Shown: one piece after another, positions 1-9,021 of the stretch | Numbering within the stretch: position 1 is the stretch's first letter | How the letters are laid out: the number at the start of each line of letters is the position of its first letter | Assembly: GCF_016587415.1 (NCBI RefSeq) | Contig: NZ_BNJI01000002.1 | Coordinates: 372,001 to 436,000 of the forward strand | Direction of reading: 5' to 3' | DNA length: 64,000 bases | From: Ktedonobacter sp. SOSP1-85 | GTDB lineage: Bacteria; Chloroflexota; Ktedonobacteria; Ktedonobacterales; Ktedonobacteraceae | Translations under genes and position numbers: made by a program | Notes under the pieces: generated by a model | The model's input: only the letters and a program-made list of their open reading frames with translations | Databases searched by the model: none | What the model was told of the DNA's origin: nothing

Positions 1-668
1 TGTTTGAGCTCTGCGAGCGTGCCGCTGGCAATGATCGTGCCCTCATGGAGAATGGCAATGCGATCAGCAAGCTGTTCCGCCTCGTCCAGGTACTGCGTGG
101 TCAAGAAGACGGTGATGCCACCATCAGCCAGCTCCTTCACCACCTTCCACATCTCGATGCGGGCCTCGGGGTCCAGCCCGGTGGTCGGCTCGTCAAGGAA
201 CAGGATCGGCGGTGTTCCCACCAGGCTCATGGCGATATCAAGTCTGCGGCGCATCCCGCCTGAATACGTCGACGCACGGCGGTTGGCGGCATCGGTTAAA
301 CCGAAGCGGGTCAGCAGATCGTCGGCTACCTGGCGCGGATTCTTGAGGTGTCGGAGCCTGGCGATCATGATCAGATTTTCTTTCCCGGTCAATATCTCAT
401 CCACGGCGGCAAATTGCCCGGTCAGACTGATTGCTTGCCGCACGTGGGCTGGCTGTGACGCCACATCAAAGCCGTTGACGATAGCCGTTCCGCCGTCCTG
501 TTTGAGCAGCGTGGTGAGGATTTTGACCAGCGTGGTCTTGCCCGCGCCGTTGGAGCCGAGCAGGGCAAAAATGCTGCCCTGCTCCACGCTGAAATGCACG
601 CCTTTTAAGACATCAAGCTTTTTGTAGGATTTTTGTATATCTTGTACCTGAATTGCAGTATTTGACAC
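1..668 (-). CDS. ABC transporter ATP-binding protein, drug-export type (partial, 3' end outside window)
   Basis: Read on the minus strand from a GTG at 668 that has AAGGAG 8 bases upstream; the ATG two bases earlier is in another frame and closes quickly. The visible part has Walker A GSNGAGKTT near residue 38, signature YSGGMRRR near 140, Walker B with LFLDEPTTGLDP near 165 and the switch-His region (TTQYLDEA; the usual His is Gln). This pattern fits the DrrA-like family that powers drug or lipid export with a separate permease, which should lie beyond position 1. It starts 11 bases after the pentapeptide gene and is probably co-transcribed with it. Confidence 0.9.
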   Translation of the reverse strand, partial: MSNTAIQVQDIQKSYKKLDVLKGVHFSVEQGSIFALLGSNGAGKTTLVKILTTLLKQDGGTAIVNGFDVASQPAHVRQAISLTGQFAAVDEILTGKENLIMIARLRHLKNPRQVADDLLTRFGLTDAANRRASTYSGGMRRRLDIAMSLVGTPPILFLDEPTTGLDPEARIEMWKVVKELADGGITVFLTTQYLDEAEQLADRIAILHEGTIIASGTLAELK

Positions 669-679
669 ATTTTTTCTCC

Positions 680-1543
680 TTATGATAGAACCGTTACCTT
701 CGAGACATCAGCTCCCAAGCCTTTGAGCGCGGCATACGTGAGCTTATCCATCATCGCGCCGTCAAAGTGAATGGATTGTATGGCACGCTTCAGAGACCAG
801 ATCCCCACCTGGCGGAAAGACACATTTTTGAGGGTCGCGCCCTGAAACGACACATCCTTGAGTGCCGGCAGGTCAAACGTGACGCTGAGAAAGGTCTGCC
901 CATCAAGTCGCTGTCCGCTCAGGTCGGAATGTTTGAAGTCCACGCCGAGAAAGCGACAGCGTTCAAAAGTTGTTTTTCTCAGGTCGGTCTTCGTCAAGGT
1001 GACATCCGTCAGCGTGACGCCGATGAATTGTGCTCCGACCAGCCCCGACGTGCTGAAGTTGGTGCGCACAAGGATGGCTTCACGGAAGTTCGCATCTGTC
1101 AGGTCAAGGGTGGAGAAATCGCAATCGGTCAGATTGGCGCCTGCAAAATTGGCTTCACGGACATCACTGCCTCGAAATGAGCTCCCGGTGAGGTCTGCGC
1201 CTGTAAAGTCAGAGCCGCGCAACGCGCTCCCTCGAAAATTTCCTTTCTGCGCGATCACGCCCGCAAAGTCGCTCTGTGGCAGATGGCTCGCACTCAAGTT
1301 GATGGCTACCTGCCGCTCCAGCGCGTGGGAGAGGTTGGCGACCTCCCGGACGGTTTGCTCAATGTCGCCGATACTCTCAATGGTCATGGTCAAGGCGGTT
1401 TCATCATCCTTGCCCTCGGCTTTGAGCTCACGGAAGCGCTCCTGCAAATCAGAGAGCAGATCAGCCTGTAATTCGGCGACGCTTTTGACCTCCTCGTAGG
1501 GAGCAAACACGCCGTGTACATAGTTGGTCAATTTCTCATTCAT
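680..1543 (-). CDS. HAAS-like domain plus pentapeptide-repeat protein
   Basis: 287 residues. Residues 1-75 form a helical domain resembling the DUF1700/HAAS modules found beside PadR regulators and ABC exporters. Residues 95-260 are pentapeptide repeats (A[DN]LxG style: SDFTGADLTGSSFRGSDV), expected to fold as a right-handed beta helix. No membrane segment or catalytic motif is visible. It is the first gene of the operon with the ABC ATPase, behind a strong promoter at 1628-1656. A role in controlling or assisting the exporter is inferred from position only. The start ATG has AAAGGAAAGG upstream. Confidence 0.8.
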   Translation of the reverse strand: MNEKLTNYVHGVFAPYEEVKSVAELQADLLSDLQERFRELKAEGKDDETALTMTIESIGDIEQTVREVANLSHALERQVAINLSASHLPQSDFAGVIAQKGNFRGSALRGSDFTGADLTGSSFRGSDVREANFAGANLTDCDFSTLDLTDANFREAILVRTNFSTSGLVGAQFIGVTLTDVTLTKTDLRKTTFERCRFLGVDFKHSDLSGQRLDGQTFLSVTFDLPALKDVSFQGATLKNVSFRQVGIWSLKRAIQSIHFDGAMMDKLTYAALKGLGADVSKVTVLS

Positions 1544-1627
1544 AACACTACCTTTCCTTTACAAGAAGTTCTCCAGCACGCGCTTGGCGTACTCCCAGTT
1601 GCGTTTGTTGGGATACCTCGTATGCTG

Positions 1628-1679
1628 ATTATACGGCATAGTACTATGATTGTCAATGTAGTATTCAGATTACAATACT
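1628..1679 (-). promoter_or_regulatory. Consensus sigma-70-type promoter with two dyad operators
   Basis: On the minus strand TTGACA (1656-1651) and TATAAT (1633-1628) match consensus exactly with 17 bases between. A perfect 10-bp palindrome ATAGTACTAT (1638-1647) sits in the spacer, and a second dyad AGTATT-N8-AATACT (1660-1679) lies just upstream. Such a strong promoter covered by operators suggests repression, plausibly by a PadR- or TetR-type regulator not present here. It drives the pentapeptide/ABC operon. Confidence 0.75.
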
Positions 1680-1761
1680 TTGCCCGATAAACCAGCGCTC
1701 GGTGCTTTCTTTGGCATCCCTGGGGTGCATGACAAGCTTCCGTGTCGTCGTTTTGTACATC

Positions 1762-1971
1762 CTAGTCCAGGGCTTGCTCATTCGTCTCAAGGGAAAGCAG
1801 AACGAGCCCGAGACTTTGAATTTTCAAGAGAACCCGGTAGAGTGCCGCTTGATCGACCAGTAACCCGCGCAGCACCGTTTTGCCGGATGCCTCGTGAAGA
1901 ATATCGAGTCCCTCAAACCATTCTTGCCAGGACGTGTCCAGATGTCCTTCGATAGAGATAGAGCATCGCAT
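1762..1971 (-). CDS. Small conserved-looking protein downstream of the LuxR regulator
   Basis: 69 residues from the ATG at 1971, preceded by AGGAGG. A longer open frame reaches 2022, but only this start has a ribosome binding site. The sequence has a W..WFEGLDI start, a G.T.LRG turn and an LVDQAALY helix ending LLSLE. It may be a companion of the MalT-like regulator 110 bases upstream on the same strand. I do not recognise a function. Confidence 0.6.
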   Translation of the reverse strand: MRCSISIEGHLDTSWQEWFEGLDILHEASGKTVLRGLLVDQAALYRVLLKIQSLGLVLLSLETNEQALD

Positions 1972-2081
1972 CTGCAACGCCTTCCTCCTTTCGTTCAGGA
2001 TGGTTGAAGTATAAAGCCCCATCGGGTGAGTTGTGATCGCCCGATGGGGTGGTTGTGAGCGGGTGAGGGGAGGAGGAAAGA

Positions 2082-5000
2082 TTAGAGCAAGGAGAAGCGC
2101 CGTGCCGCCTCGCTGGCTTCAACACGACTGTGAACATCTAGCTTGCGGTAGAGGCTTTGGACGTGAGTTTTTACGGTATTGAGCGAAAGCACCAGGGTGT
2201 TTGCTATCTCTGGATTGGAGCGCCCGGCGGCCAGCAGGCGGAGAACCCGCTGCTCTTGCTCGCTGAGCGGGTCCAGGAGCAGTGAATTCTCCCCGCGAGG
2301 CTGCGCCTCCCGGGTTGGCTGAGCACCTGATTCCTGGGCAAATGCGCGCAGAAGGATCCGCGTGTAGGAGATTAGCGCAGTCTCGCGCAGTTCCGGCAAC
2401 AGCGTTTTCAACAACGCCTCCATTGCCGAGCCTTCGTCCAGAAAGACGCGTTGGTAGTTTTCAGGGTGAGCTAGCCTCAATGCCTGGAGAAGAGAAGATC
2501 TGGCCTGGCTGTGCTCCTGGCAAGTAGCGTGGGCCAGGGCCTCTAGAATCTGCACTTCCAGCACGCTCCGCTTGCGTCCCTGAGCCTGGGCCTTCTCTTT
2601 CCAGGGAGCTAATTCCTTCAATGCGGTTTCCCCTCTCTGTTGCGCTATGTGCAAACGTGCGAGAAGCAGCGCTTCCTCCTGCTTTTTCAAGTGTGACAAA
2701 CCTTGCTCAGGCGTTTGGGAACTCCATACATGCTCCTTTGCCTGAGCCCATTGTTCAACCGTGTGAAGATCTCCCTGTGCCAGACGAAGCCGTGCCAACA
2801 AGACACGTATCGAACACAAAGACCAGGGAAAGCGGGCATGCCTCTCCCATTTCAAGAGCAATTCCTGAGCCTGGGAGGTTTTTCCACAAGCATGGAGGAG
2901 GCGAGCCTGGATGAGCCCCCCCGAAGCATGAACGTGGATTTCGTCCTCCGGCTTTGCTCTCAACGCCAGTGCTTGCAACAGATAACGTTGAGCGTCTGCT
3001 ACTTCATTGTGTTCATACGCGAGCCGAGCAAGACAATGGTAGGCCCAGGAGACGAAGAACGGCTCGGTGCCCCCTGTTTCCAGGAGAAATTGCTGCTGAC
3101 CAAGACTTTGATCTTCATCGATGTGGCCCAGTGCTTGATGGAAGTAGTGCGAGGCCCTGCGCAGCTCGCCTTTTTCCAGGCACACCTCACCCAGGAAGAG
3201 GGCTGCCCCGAAGGCGCCGGCATAATCGCCGAGGTTTTTTATCTGCTCGTACCCCTTGAGAAGATACTGCCAGGCCACCTGCACCTCACCCGCGAGTAAG
3301 GCTTCATAACCCCTGGTCAAAAGATTATTAGAATACATGAGACTACGCTCGGTAAGGAGTGGTTGAGCCTGGTGGGTCAACGCAAACAGATGCATCAGGT
3401 CTTCTTGAAAAAAGGCCAGGACCGCGTGAAGTTGCAGAGCATCCCCTCGCCGTTCCCACTGTTCTCTGGCTTCAAAGCCCTGCTCTGCCCACTGGAGGAG
3501 CTGCTCGGAACGTGTCCAGGTATCAGATGAACGCCGATCGGTCGTAATCATCAAAGCATCTGCTGCCTGGAAACAGAGTTCCGGTTGGGCTTGCAGCACC
3601 TCATCCGGTATGCGTCTAAGCCAGGAGCAGACCAGGTGATACTCATTGCGAAAGCTATTAGGAGCCACAAAACGCCCAATCAACGCCGTTGCACGGGAAA
3701 AATGCTCGCCCCTGAGAGCTGCTTCAATCGCTTCCGGCAGCAACCGCTGCTGCTCATACCACTGGCTCGCTTTGCGGTGAAGTTCACGCACTGCGGCTGC
3801 TCCCAGGCGCAGGCGAGCTTCGTGCTGCATCGCCTGCGCCCACAGGGCGTGATAGCGATACCACTGCCGACTCTCGTCGAGGGGTTGGAGAAAGAGATTG
3901 GCCCGTTCCACCTGTTCAAGCAGGTGATCACTATCCTCTCTGCCTGTCAGAGCATCGCAGAGCAAGGCACTTAAACGGTCGAGCCCGCTGGTCTGCAACA
4001 AGAAGTCTTGCAACGCTTCAGGCAGGCTTGCGAGGACCTCTTCGCGCAGGTAATCGAGCAAGAAGCGTTGGTTGCCTCGCAGTATTTGCACATAAGCGGA
4101 CGGGTCGGCGTGTTTCTGCAGCACGAGGGCCGCCAGTTGCAAGCTGGCAATCCACCCTTCGGTGCGAGCTTGTAGCAGCGCGACATCCGTCTCCGAGAGG
4201 GCGAGCCCCATGCGCTGAGTGAGAAAATCCTGCGTTTCTTCCTGCGTAAAGCGCAACTCGCTATTGCGGACCTCTCCCAGGTGCCCGCGCACCCGGAGGC
4301 GGGCGAGAGGAAGCTCTGGATCAGTGCGACTGGCCAGCAGCAGATGCACATGCGGTGGCAGATGCTCCAGCCAGAAAGTCAGCGAGGAGTGAATCGTTGA
4401 TTCATTGATGACGTGATAATCATCCAGGATCAGCAGGATGGGCGAGGTCTCCGCGTGCTGGCCAGCCAGTTCATTGAGCAAGGCTGCCAAACTGGTCGCG
4501 AGAGGAGCAGACGCCTGTAGCAGCGTGAGCGCGCGTTCCCCGACCCCAGGCCAGCATCTGCGCAGAGCCTCAATCAGCAAGGTCCAGAAGCGCGTCGGAT
4601 CATTGTCCATCTCTTCCAGAGGGAACCAGGCCACCGACTGGGGATGCCTGTGTGCCCAGCTCGCAAGCAAGGTGGTCTTGCCCCATCCAGCGGAAGCGGA
4701 AAGGAGGGTGAGCGGACGAGTGAGGGCGGTATCCAACGCCGCGAGCAACCTTTCTCGTACGACCAGCGTGGCAGGCAAATGTGGGGGAGAGAGCCTGGTC
4801 ATCACGATCGTCGTTCTCAGCTCACCGGGTTCGCTGCCTTGCTGTGTCGTGGTGGAAGTGGCCTCTCTGCCAATATGGGCAGTCTGCAATTCGCCAGGTG
4901 GCGACTCCCGAAAGACTCGGGCTACCTCCTCTAGACGGGTAAGCGTCACAGTGGCACTTCGTCCGAGATAGCGCTTGTGGGTCTGGCCAGCGGCTGTATG

Positions 5001-5237
5001 GTAGGCATACCAGTAGCCTGCGCCTCGTGCTCGCTGCTCTTTATAGACGTTAAGATGCCCGTGTTGTCCCTGGAAAGAGAATGAAGTATGGGTTGTTAAC
5101 CAGGCAAACCACGGCCCCTCGGTTCCCAACTCAATCCACATCGGTCGTTGGTCAGAGATATGGAGGTTATAGGCGTTGCTCTCAGGGGACCAGGTGAGAG
5201 TCGCTGCAGGTGTTTTTGGCATACGTCCTTGTTCCAC
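2082..5237 (-). CDS. MalT-like LuxR-family transcriptional activator
   Basis: 1051 residues. Residues 1-95 are an extra N-terminal domain rich in aromatic residues (SPESNAYNLHISD, GYWYAYHTAAGQTHKRYLG). Then comes a STAND-type NTPase with Walker A SASAGWGKTTLL near 185 and Walker B LLILDDYH, a long TPR-like helical region (about 480-950), and a C-terminal LuxR HTH (LSEQEQRVLRLLAAGRSN, LSLNTVKTHVQSLYRKL). Known family members bind ATP and an inducer, oligomerise and activate transcription. The target is unknown; neighbours include the glycoside hydrolase upstream. A GTG start at 5237 with GGGAAG upstream is used; an ATG at 5222 is possible. Confidence 0.9.
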   Translation of the reverse strand: MEQGRMPKTPAATLTWSPESNAYNLHISDQRPMWIELGTEGPWFAWLTTHTSFSFQGQHGHLNVYKEQRARGAGYWYAYHTAAGQTHKRYLGRSATVTLTRLEEVARVFRESPPGELQTAHIGREATSTTTQQGSEPGELRTTIVMTRLSPPHLPATLVVRERLLAALDTALTRPLTLLSASAGWGKTTLLASWAHRHPQSVAWFPLEEMDNDPTRFWTLLIEALRRCWPGVGERALTLLQASAPLATSLAALLNELAGQHAETSPILLILDDYHVINESTIHSSLTFWLEHLPPHVHLLLASRTDPELPLARLRVRGHLGEVRNSELRFTQEETQDFLTQRMGLALSETDVALLQARTEGWIASLQLAALVLQKHADPSAYVQILRGNQRFLLDYLREEVLASLPEALQDFLLQTSGLDRLSALLCDALTGREDSDHLLEQVERANLFLQPLDESRQWYRYHALWAQAMQHEARLRLGAAAVRELHRKASQWYEQQRLLPEAIEAALRGEHFSRATALIGRFVAPNSFRNEYHLVCSWLRRIPDEVLQAQPELCFQAADALMITTDRRSSDTWTRSEQLLQWAEQGFEAREQWERRGDALQLHAVLAFFQEDLMHLFALTHQAQPLLTERSLMYSNNLLTRGYEALLAGEVQVAWQYLLKGYEQIKNLGDYAGAFGAALFLGEVCLEKGELRRASHYFHQALGHIDEDQSLGQQQFLLETGGTEPFFVSWAYHCLARLAYEHNEVADAQRYLLQALALRAKPEDEIHVHASGGLIQARLLHACGKTSQAQELLLKWERHARFPWSLCSIRVLLARLRLAQGDLHTVEQWAQAKEHVWSSQTPEQGLSHLKKQEEALLLARLHIAQQRGETALKELAPWKEKAQAQGRKRSVLEVQILEALAHATCQEHSQARSSLLQALRLAHPENYQRVFLDEGSAMEALLKTLLPELRETALISYTRILLRAFAQESGAQPTREAQPRGENSLLLDPLSEQEQRVLRLLAAGRSNPEIANTLVLSLNTVKTHVQSLYRKLDVHSRVEASEAARRFSLL

Positions 5238-5419
5238 AAATAGGTTCTTCCCAACATCCCAACAAGGATGAGTATATCATAGAAGAGAAACTGCAGACAA
5301 GACGAACGTTTCTATCACATCCTGTTTGAGAAGCCACTCGGCAATGATGATGCTCTGCTTCCCGATGATTTTCAATGGCTTAGAACTCGAAATCTGATTA
5401 TGAAAAACATAGCTCTTGA

Positions 5420-5462
5420 GGGTTGTGGTGCTGGATACCTGCGGTATCCAGCACCACAACCC
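5420..5462. terminator. Perfect 20-bp hairpin, likely terminator of the hydrolase gene
   Basis: Arms 5420-5439 and 5443-5462 are perfectly complementary with a 3-base loop. It lies 60 bases after the stop of the glycoside hydrolase and before the LuxR start, both minus strand. There is no clear U-run on either side, so termination may be weak or the palindrome may be a repeat element. Confidence 0.55.
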
Positions 5463-5520
5463 CTTACCCCATGTGAATCACCTCAGATGCCAGAGGTGAG
5501 ATGGAAGAAATCCCCTCCAC

Positions 5521-7521
5521 TCAGGAAGTACTACACGTCGCTCCGTTGAGGGTAAACGAGGTCGGAGCCTGGTTGCTACCACTCCACGAGCCATTGAAGC
5601 CCGGAGGGGAGCTCAGCGTAGCACCCGGAGCAATCGAGCCATTATAGGACAGGTTGGTGATCGTCACATTACTGCCCTGCTGCGAGAAGGTGCCGTTCCA
5701 TACCTGGGTGACCGTCTGCCCATTAGGGAAGGTGAATTTCAGCGTCCAGCCGTTAATTGCTGTGCTCCCGGTATTGGTGATCGCGATATTTGCCCCAAAG
5801 CCGCCAGGCCACTGATTGGTTACTGTGTACACCACCTTGCACGTGCCAGATGGCGGTGGAGTTGGGGTGGGTGTATTCGTCGGGGTAGGCGTGGGTGTAT
5901 TCGTTGGGGTAGGAGTGGGCGTTGTAGGCGTAGGTGTAGGTGTCCCTCCTGTGCCAGGTTGTAAAACCACGGTCGTGAGCGAGTAAGGCGCTATGCTCAC
6001 GCTTGAGGATGATCCCTGCGTCGAGGTGATGGCACTGCTATTCTCGCCATAGGTGTAGAGCGTCGCGTTCGCGCCCGCGCTGTAGCCGTTAAGCGAGAGC
6101 GAAACGTTATAGGTCGTGTTGGGATCCTTGTTGATCAGCAGCACGGCGAGATTCCCATTGGCCTGTTTGACCGCGTGGACAGCCACCAGGCTCTGATTGG
6201 ACGAGGACGAGACCTGCGTATCCCCCGGGCTGAACACGTGACCGAGCATTTCCAGGCCGTAATATGGCGGGAATGGTGTGTCCGCCGGTGGCTCGCTGAC
6301 GCCTCCCGATGAGCTGCCATTAGACAACACACCCATATCGCCATAATTGGCCGTACCGTACAGGCTGGAACTATTGTCCCCACTGGTCGAGATGCCATTA
6401 TGCTCAGCCCACCAGTCGACATTGAAGACACCGTTTTCTAGCCAGGTCATATACGCATCGGCCAGGAATAAGCCATTGACCAGGCTGACCGTTTGCTTAC
6501 CAGGAGCATAGCCACCGCCATTGGAGTTCATTTCGGTCACGGCGATGCCAGTCTGGCTTGCCCTCGACCCCAGATATTGCGTATAGAGGGAGCGCAGCGT
6601 GGCGACCTTCCCGGCGATTTCGGCAGGGCTACCCAGTAACCCGGCATCGGTGTAGTTGCCACCCGAGGCATAATCCGTGTACCAGTGAATAACCCCGAAG
6701 TCCATGTAGGGACCGGCAATGGAGAGCACGGTATGGTTCCAATCCATCGTATCGCCATCGGTCGTATCGACACTGCCATCGGGCCAATCACCAGGGGTAG
6801 TCAGCACCACGCCGACCTTGATCGTCGGGTCCACGGCTTTCATGGCCTGGATCATCTGCACGGCATTCTGAGCGTAGGCGGTGGCGCCTTTCTTAGAGTG
6901 AGTATCGTATTCCCAGTTGGCGGTATAGCTGCCATTGCCGTACAGCTCATTGCCAATCTCCCAATACTTGATGCCATAGGTATGGCCAGTGCTACTGCCT
7001 CCCGTGTAGGTCGGTACCGGACCGCTATAGCCAGAGCCGCCTTTGTTCGCGTACTGTACCCAGCCAGCGGCCTCTTGCGGCGTGCCCGAGCCATAATTGA
7101 CTGTAATGATCGGCTGCGCGCCGATGTTCTGGACGACGCCCATGAAGGCATCAAAGGTATTGCTGGGGTTGGCATAGCTCTGGCCTGACACTGTCGTATT
7201 CGATTGCCAATGATAGACATCTGAGGTCGAGCCGCCAGGATAGCGCACGACATTGACATGCGCGTTTCCAAGCGCGGTGGTCGCCGCGCTGTCAAGCATA
7301 TTCCCATTCCAGACGGCGGTATTGATCCCTTCGCTTGTGTTGGGAAGAACACCTAGAGGTTGGCTAGCGTTAATCGTGACCTGGGCACTGGTCGCGGCAG
7401 CCGCGTGACTCAACGGGCTTACAACCAGGATGGACAGCATCAGTATGCAGCACATCCCCACCCCGATCATCCATTTTACCCTCCCATAGGGCAAACTCAA
7501 ACTACCCGACATCCTTGTCAT
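5521..7521 (-). CDS. Secreted clan GH-A glycoside hydrolase with C-terminal CBM2
   Basis: 666 residues. A signal peptide (hydrophobic core about 18-35, ending SHAAAA) is followed by a TIM-barrel-like domain (about 45-510). It carries the acid/base motif YWEIGNELYG and a likely nucleophile in IAVTEMNS, as in clan A enzymes such as GH51 arabinofuranosidases or GH39. A threonine/proline linker (PTPTPT repeats, about 525-558) joins a CBM2-like module (TCKVVYTVTNQWPGGFGANI to the C-terminus) with paired Cys. It probably acts outside the cell on plant polysaccharide; the exact substrate cannot be told. Hairpins and LacI-like palindromes lie in its leader. Confidence 0.85.
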   Translation of the reverse strand: MTRMSGSLSLPYGRVKWMIGVGMCCILMLSILVVSPLSHAAAATSAQVTINASQPLGVLPNTSEGINTAVWNGNMLDSAATTALGNAHVNVVRYPGGSTSDVYHWQSNTTVSGQSYANPSNTFDAFMGVVQNIGAQPIITVNYGSGTPQEAAGWVQYANKGGSGYSGPVPTYTGGSSTGHTYGIKYWEIGNELYGNGSYTANWEYDTHSKKGATAYAQNAVQMIQAMKAVDPTIKVGVVLTTPGDWPDGSVDTTDGDTMDWNHTVLSIAGPYMDFGVIHWYTDYASGGNYTDAGLLGSPAEIAGKVATLRSLYTQYLGSRASQTGIAVTEMNSNGGGYAPGKQTVSLVNGLFLADAYMTWLENGVFNVDWWAEHNGISTSGDNSSSLYGTANYGDMGVLSNGSSSGGVSEPPADTPFPPYYGLEMLGHVFSPGDTQVSSSSNQSLVAVHAVKQANGNLAVLLINKDPNTTYNVSLSLNGYSAGANATLYTYGENSSAITSTQGSSSSVSIAPYSLTTVVLQPGTGGTPTPTPTTPTPTPTNTPTPTPTNTPTPTPPPSGTCKVVYTVTNQWPGGFGANIAITNTGSTAINGWTLKFTFPNGQTVTQVWNGTFSQQGSNVTITNLSYNGSIAPGATLSSPPGFNGSWSGSNQAPTSFTLNGATCSTS

Positions 7522-7552
7522 AACGAACTCTCTTTCTCTTCATAAATACTGG

Positions 7553-7695
7553 CATTCTCTCAGACAGAGAGAGAATGCTTATGAGGAGCTTGTTTACCAA
7601 GAGTCCCGCGTGCGGGACTTTCATTCCCCCTGCTCTAACACAGCAGGAGAGATCGTAAGCGTTACCGTGAATGTTTACGATCAAACGTAAGCAAC
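7553..7695 (-). promoter_or_regulatory. Leader and operator region of the glycoside hydrolase
   Basis: Two hairpins lie in the leader: CATTCTCTC/GAGAGAATG (7553-7577) and AGTCCCGC/GCGGGACT (7602-7619, 2-base loop). Upstream is an inverted repeat GATCGTAA (7651-7658) / TTACGATC (7675-7682) enclosing GTAAGCGTTAC, a LacI-family-like operator half, and another AAACGTAAGC follows. Carbohydrate-responsive repression is inferred from the operator style. Confidence 0.5.
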
Positions 7696-7863
7696 GATAA
7701 GAGCCTGAAAGAGCCGATTCTGTCTGTATTGTAACGAATCCTTATCTAGCATCCAATAGCATCTACTAGACATATTGTAGACAGATAGAAGCCTCCAAAT
7801 GACGTGGGTGACGTCGCCTGCGATGGCGGCGACAGTTCTCCGTCCCGATATTACGCGGCGTAG

Positions 7864-7965
7864 GTCTGTCTGGTGATCCTGTTCCTGGCGATCCTGGGCA
7901 GCCTGAACGTCTTCGATATCGTGCAGACACTGACTGGTGGCGGCCCTAATTTGATCGTTGGTTAG
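7864..7965 (+). pseudogene. Relic of a carbohydrate ABC permease (MalF/UgpA type)
   Basis: A 33-residue reading frame after a stop at 7861 reads LAILGSLNVFDIVQTLTGGG then PN and ends at a TAG. This matches the conserved stretch after the EAA loop of sugar ABC permeases (FDxxxxLTGGGP). In another frame just upstream (about 7808-7860), SPAMAATVL resembles the end of the EAA region, so the gene decayed by frameshift and deletion. It lies upstream of the hydrolase, suggesting a lost sugar importer in the same locus. Confidence 0.65.
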
Positions 7966-8043
7966 AAGGGGTGATACCATATCCATAATGGATTAGAGAT
8001 ATTCTCTCTTCAGAAGCAATGAGAAATCTGAGAGGAAGAAAAT

Positions 8044-8808
8044 ATGCCCCCAATAGAGGAAAAGAGCAAGCGCTTCGGTGATTTGACCTACCAGGAGATT
8101 GGCAAACGTGCTCAACAGGGCTGGTTAGCGATCATTCCTACTGGTTGTACCGAGCAGCAAGGCCCTCACCTTCCGGTCGACTTTGATACCTGGTTTGCTG
8201 AAACGCTCATGGTTGCAGCCGCTGAAAAAGCGGCGCAAGATGCTGCAGTCCAGGCTGTCGTGTTACCGGCGATGCCCTTTGGGCCAACGCCGGAACATCG
8301 CAACTTTGGCAGTGGATTTATTGATGTCCCCGTCAGCTTGCATGATGCATTGATCGAAGCGACCTTGACCTCGTTGGTGACACAGGGGTTTAAGAGAATG
8401 GTCATCTGGCGAGGCTGTGGCGGTCATGCTCTAAACGGGGTCGTTGAGCGCTTCAATCAGATGTACCAGGGCAAGGCGCAAGCATTCTTACCACCTCATC
8501 CCTTTCATGAGATCTGGTGCCGATTAGCTGACCCCATGATTCCTGTCGGGCACGCGGATAGCTTTACCACATCGATTTCGCTCTATCTCCGACCGGAAAC
8601 AGTTCGACAAGAGTGGATCACCAATCCCCATTCCACAGAGGTTGACTGGAATGATCCAAACCTGGATTTTGCTCGTTATTCCTCTACCGGTGTGATCGGC
8701 GATCCGACGTACGCGAGTGCTGAGCTGGGCAAGAGATTATGGGAAGCCGTTGTCGAAGAAGCCGCTCAAATGCTGCAAGAAATTGTATCACTACCGTTGT
8801 GCCGTTGA
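8044..8808 (+). CDS. Creatininase-family protein with altered metal ligands
   Basis: 254 residues, usual length for the family of metal-dependent amidohydrolases (creatininase, MftE, FAPy deformylase). The family frame is clear: PTGCTEQQGPHLPVDFDT near 36-54, RGCGGHALN near 123 and HADSFTTS near 178. Family members normally read EQHGPHLP, NGHGGN and HAGxxETS; here the His of EQH is Gln, the His of NGH is Cys and the Glu of ETS is Thr. It may be inactive as a hydrolase or bind metal differently. ATG at 8044 follows GAGAGGAAGAAAAT. Confidence 0.75.
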   Translation: MPPIEEKSKRFGDLTYQEIGKRAQQGWLAIIPTGCTEQQGPHLPVDFDTWFAETLMVAAAEKAAQDAAVQAVVLPAMPFGPTPEHRNFGSGFIDVPVSLHDALIEATLTSLVTQGFKRMVIWRGCGGHALNGVVERFNQMYQGKAQAFLPPHPFHEIWCRLADPMIPVGHADSFTTSISLYLRPETVRQEWITNPHSTEVDWNDPNLDFARYSSTGVIGDPTYASAELGKRLWEAVVEEAAQMLQEIVSLPLCR

Positions 8809-9021
8809 AGCCACACTGGATGCCATGGGGGAAAAAACGCCAATGACGCCAAAGGGGATGGACGGGCCTTGAAGCTTATGATCGCAGTTGGCGCGGGCCT
8901 ACCAGAGCACTACCTGGCAGACTCAAGAGAGATGATCGGGAATGTGGTATACTCATCAACATGAGATCACCCATTTTTGCGCGTCTCTTGGCTAAAGACG
9001 AACGAAAATGCAGAGAGAAAC

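Noticed and set aside
1559..1639. 26-codon frame (MPYNQHTRYP...) that resembles a regulator's C-terminus
   Set aside because: Its ATG overlaps the -10 box of the strong promoter, so the transcript would start downstream of it; no ribosome site.
2282..4971. Several long plus-strand frames opposite the LuxR gene
   Set aside because: Antisense shadows of a GC-rich coding region, without ribosome sites or domains.
5277..5459. 60-codon minus-strand frame
   Set aside because: Runs through the perfect hairpin and has no ribosome site or family features.
7681..7986. 101-codon minus-strand frame
   Set aside because: Antisense to the permease relic and LacI-like operators; the sequence looks non-protein-like.
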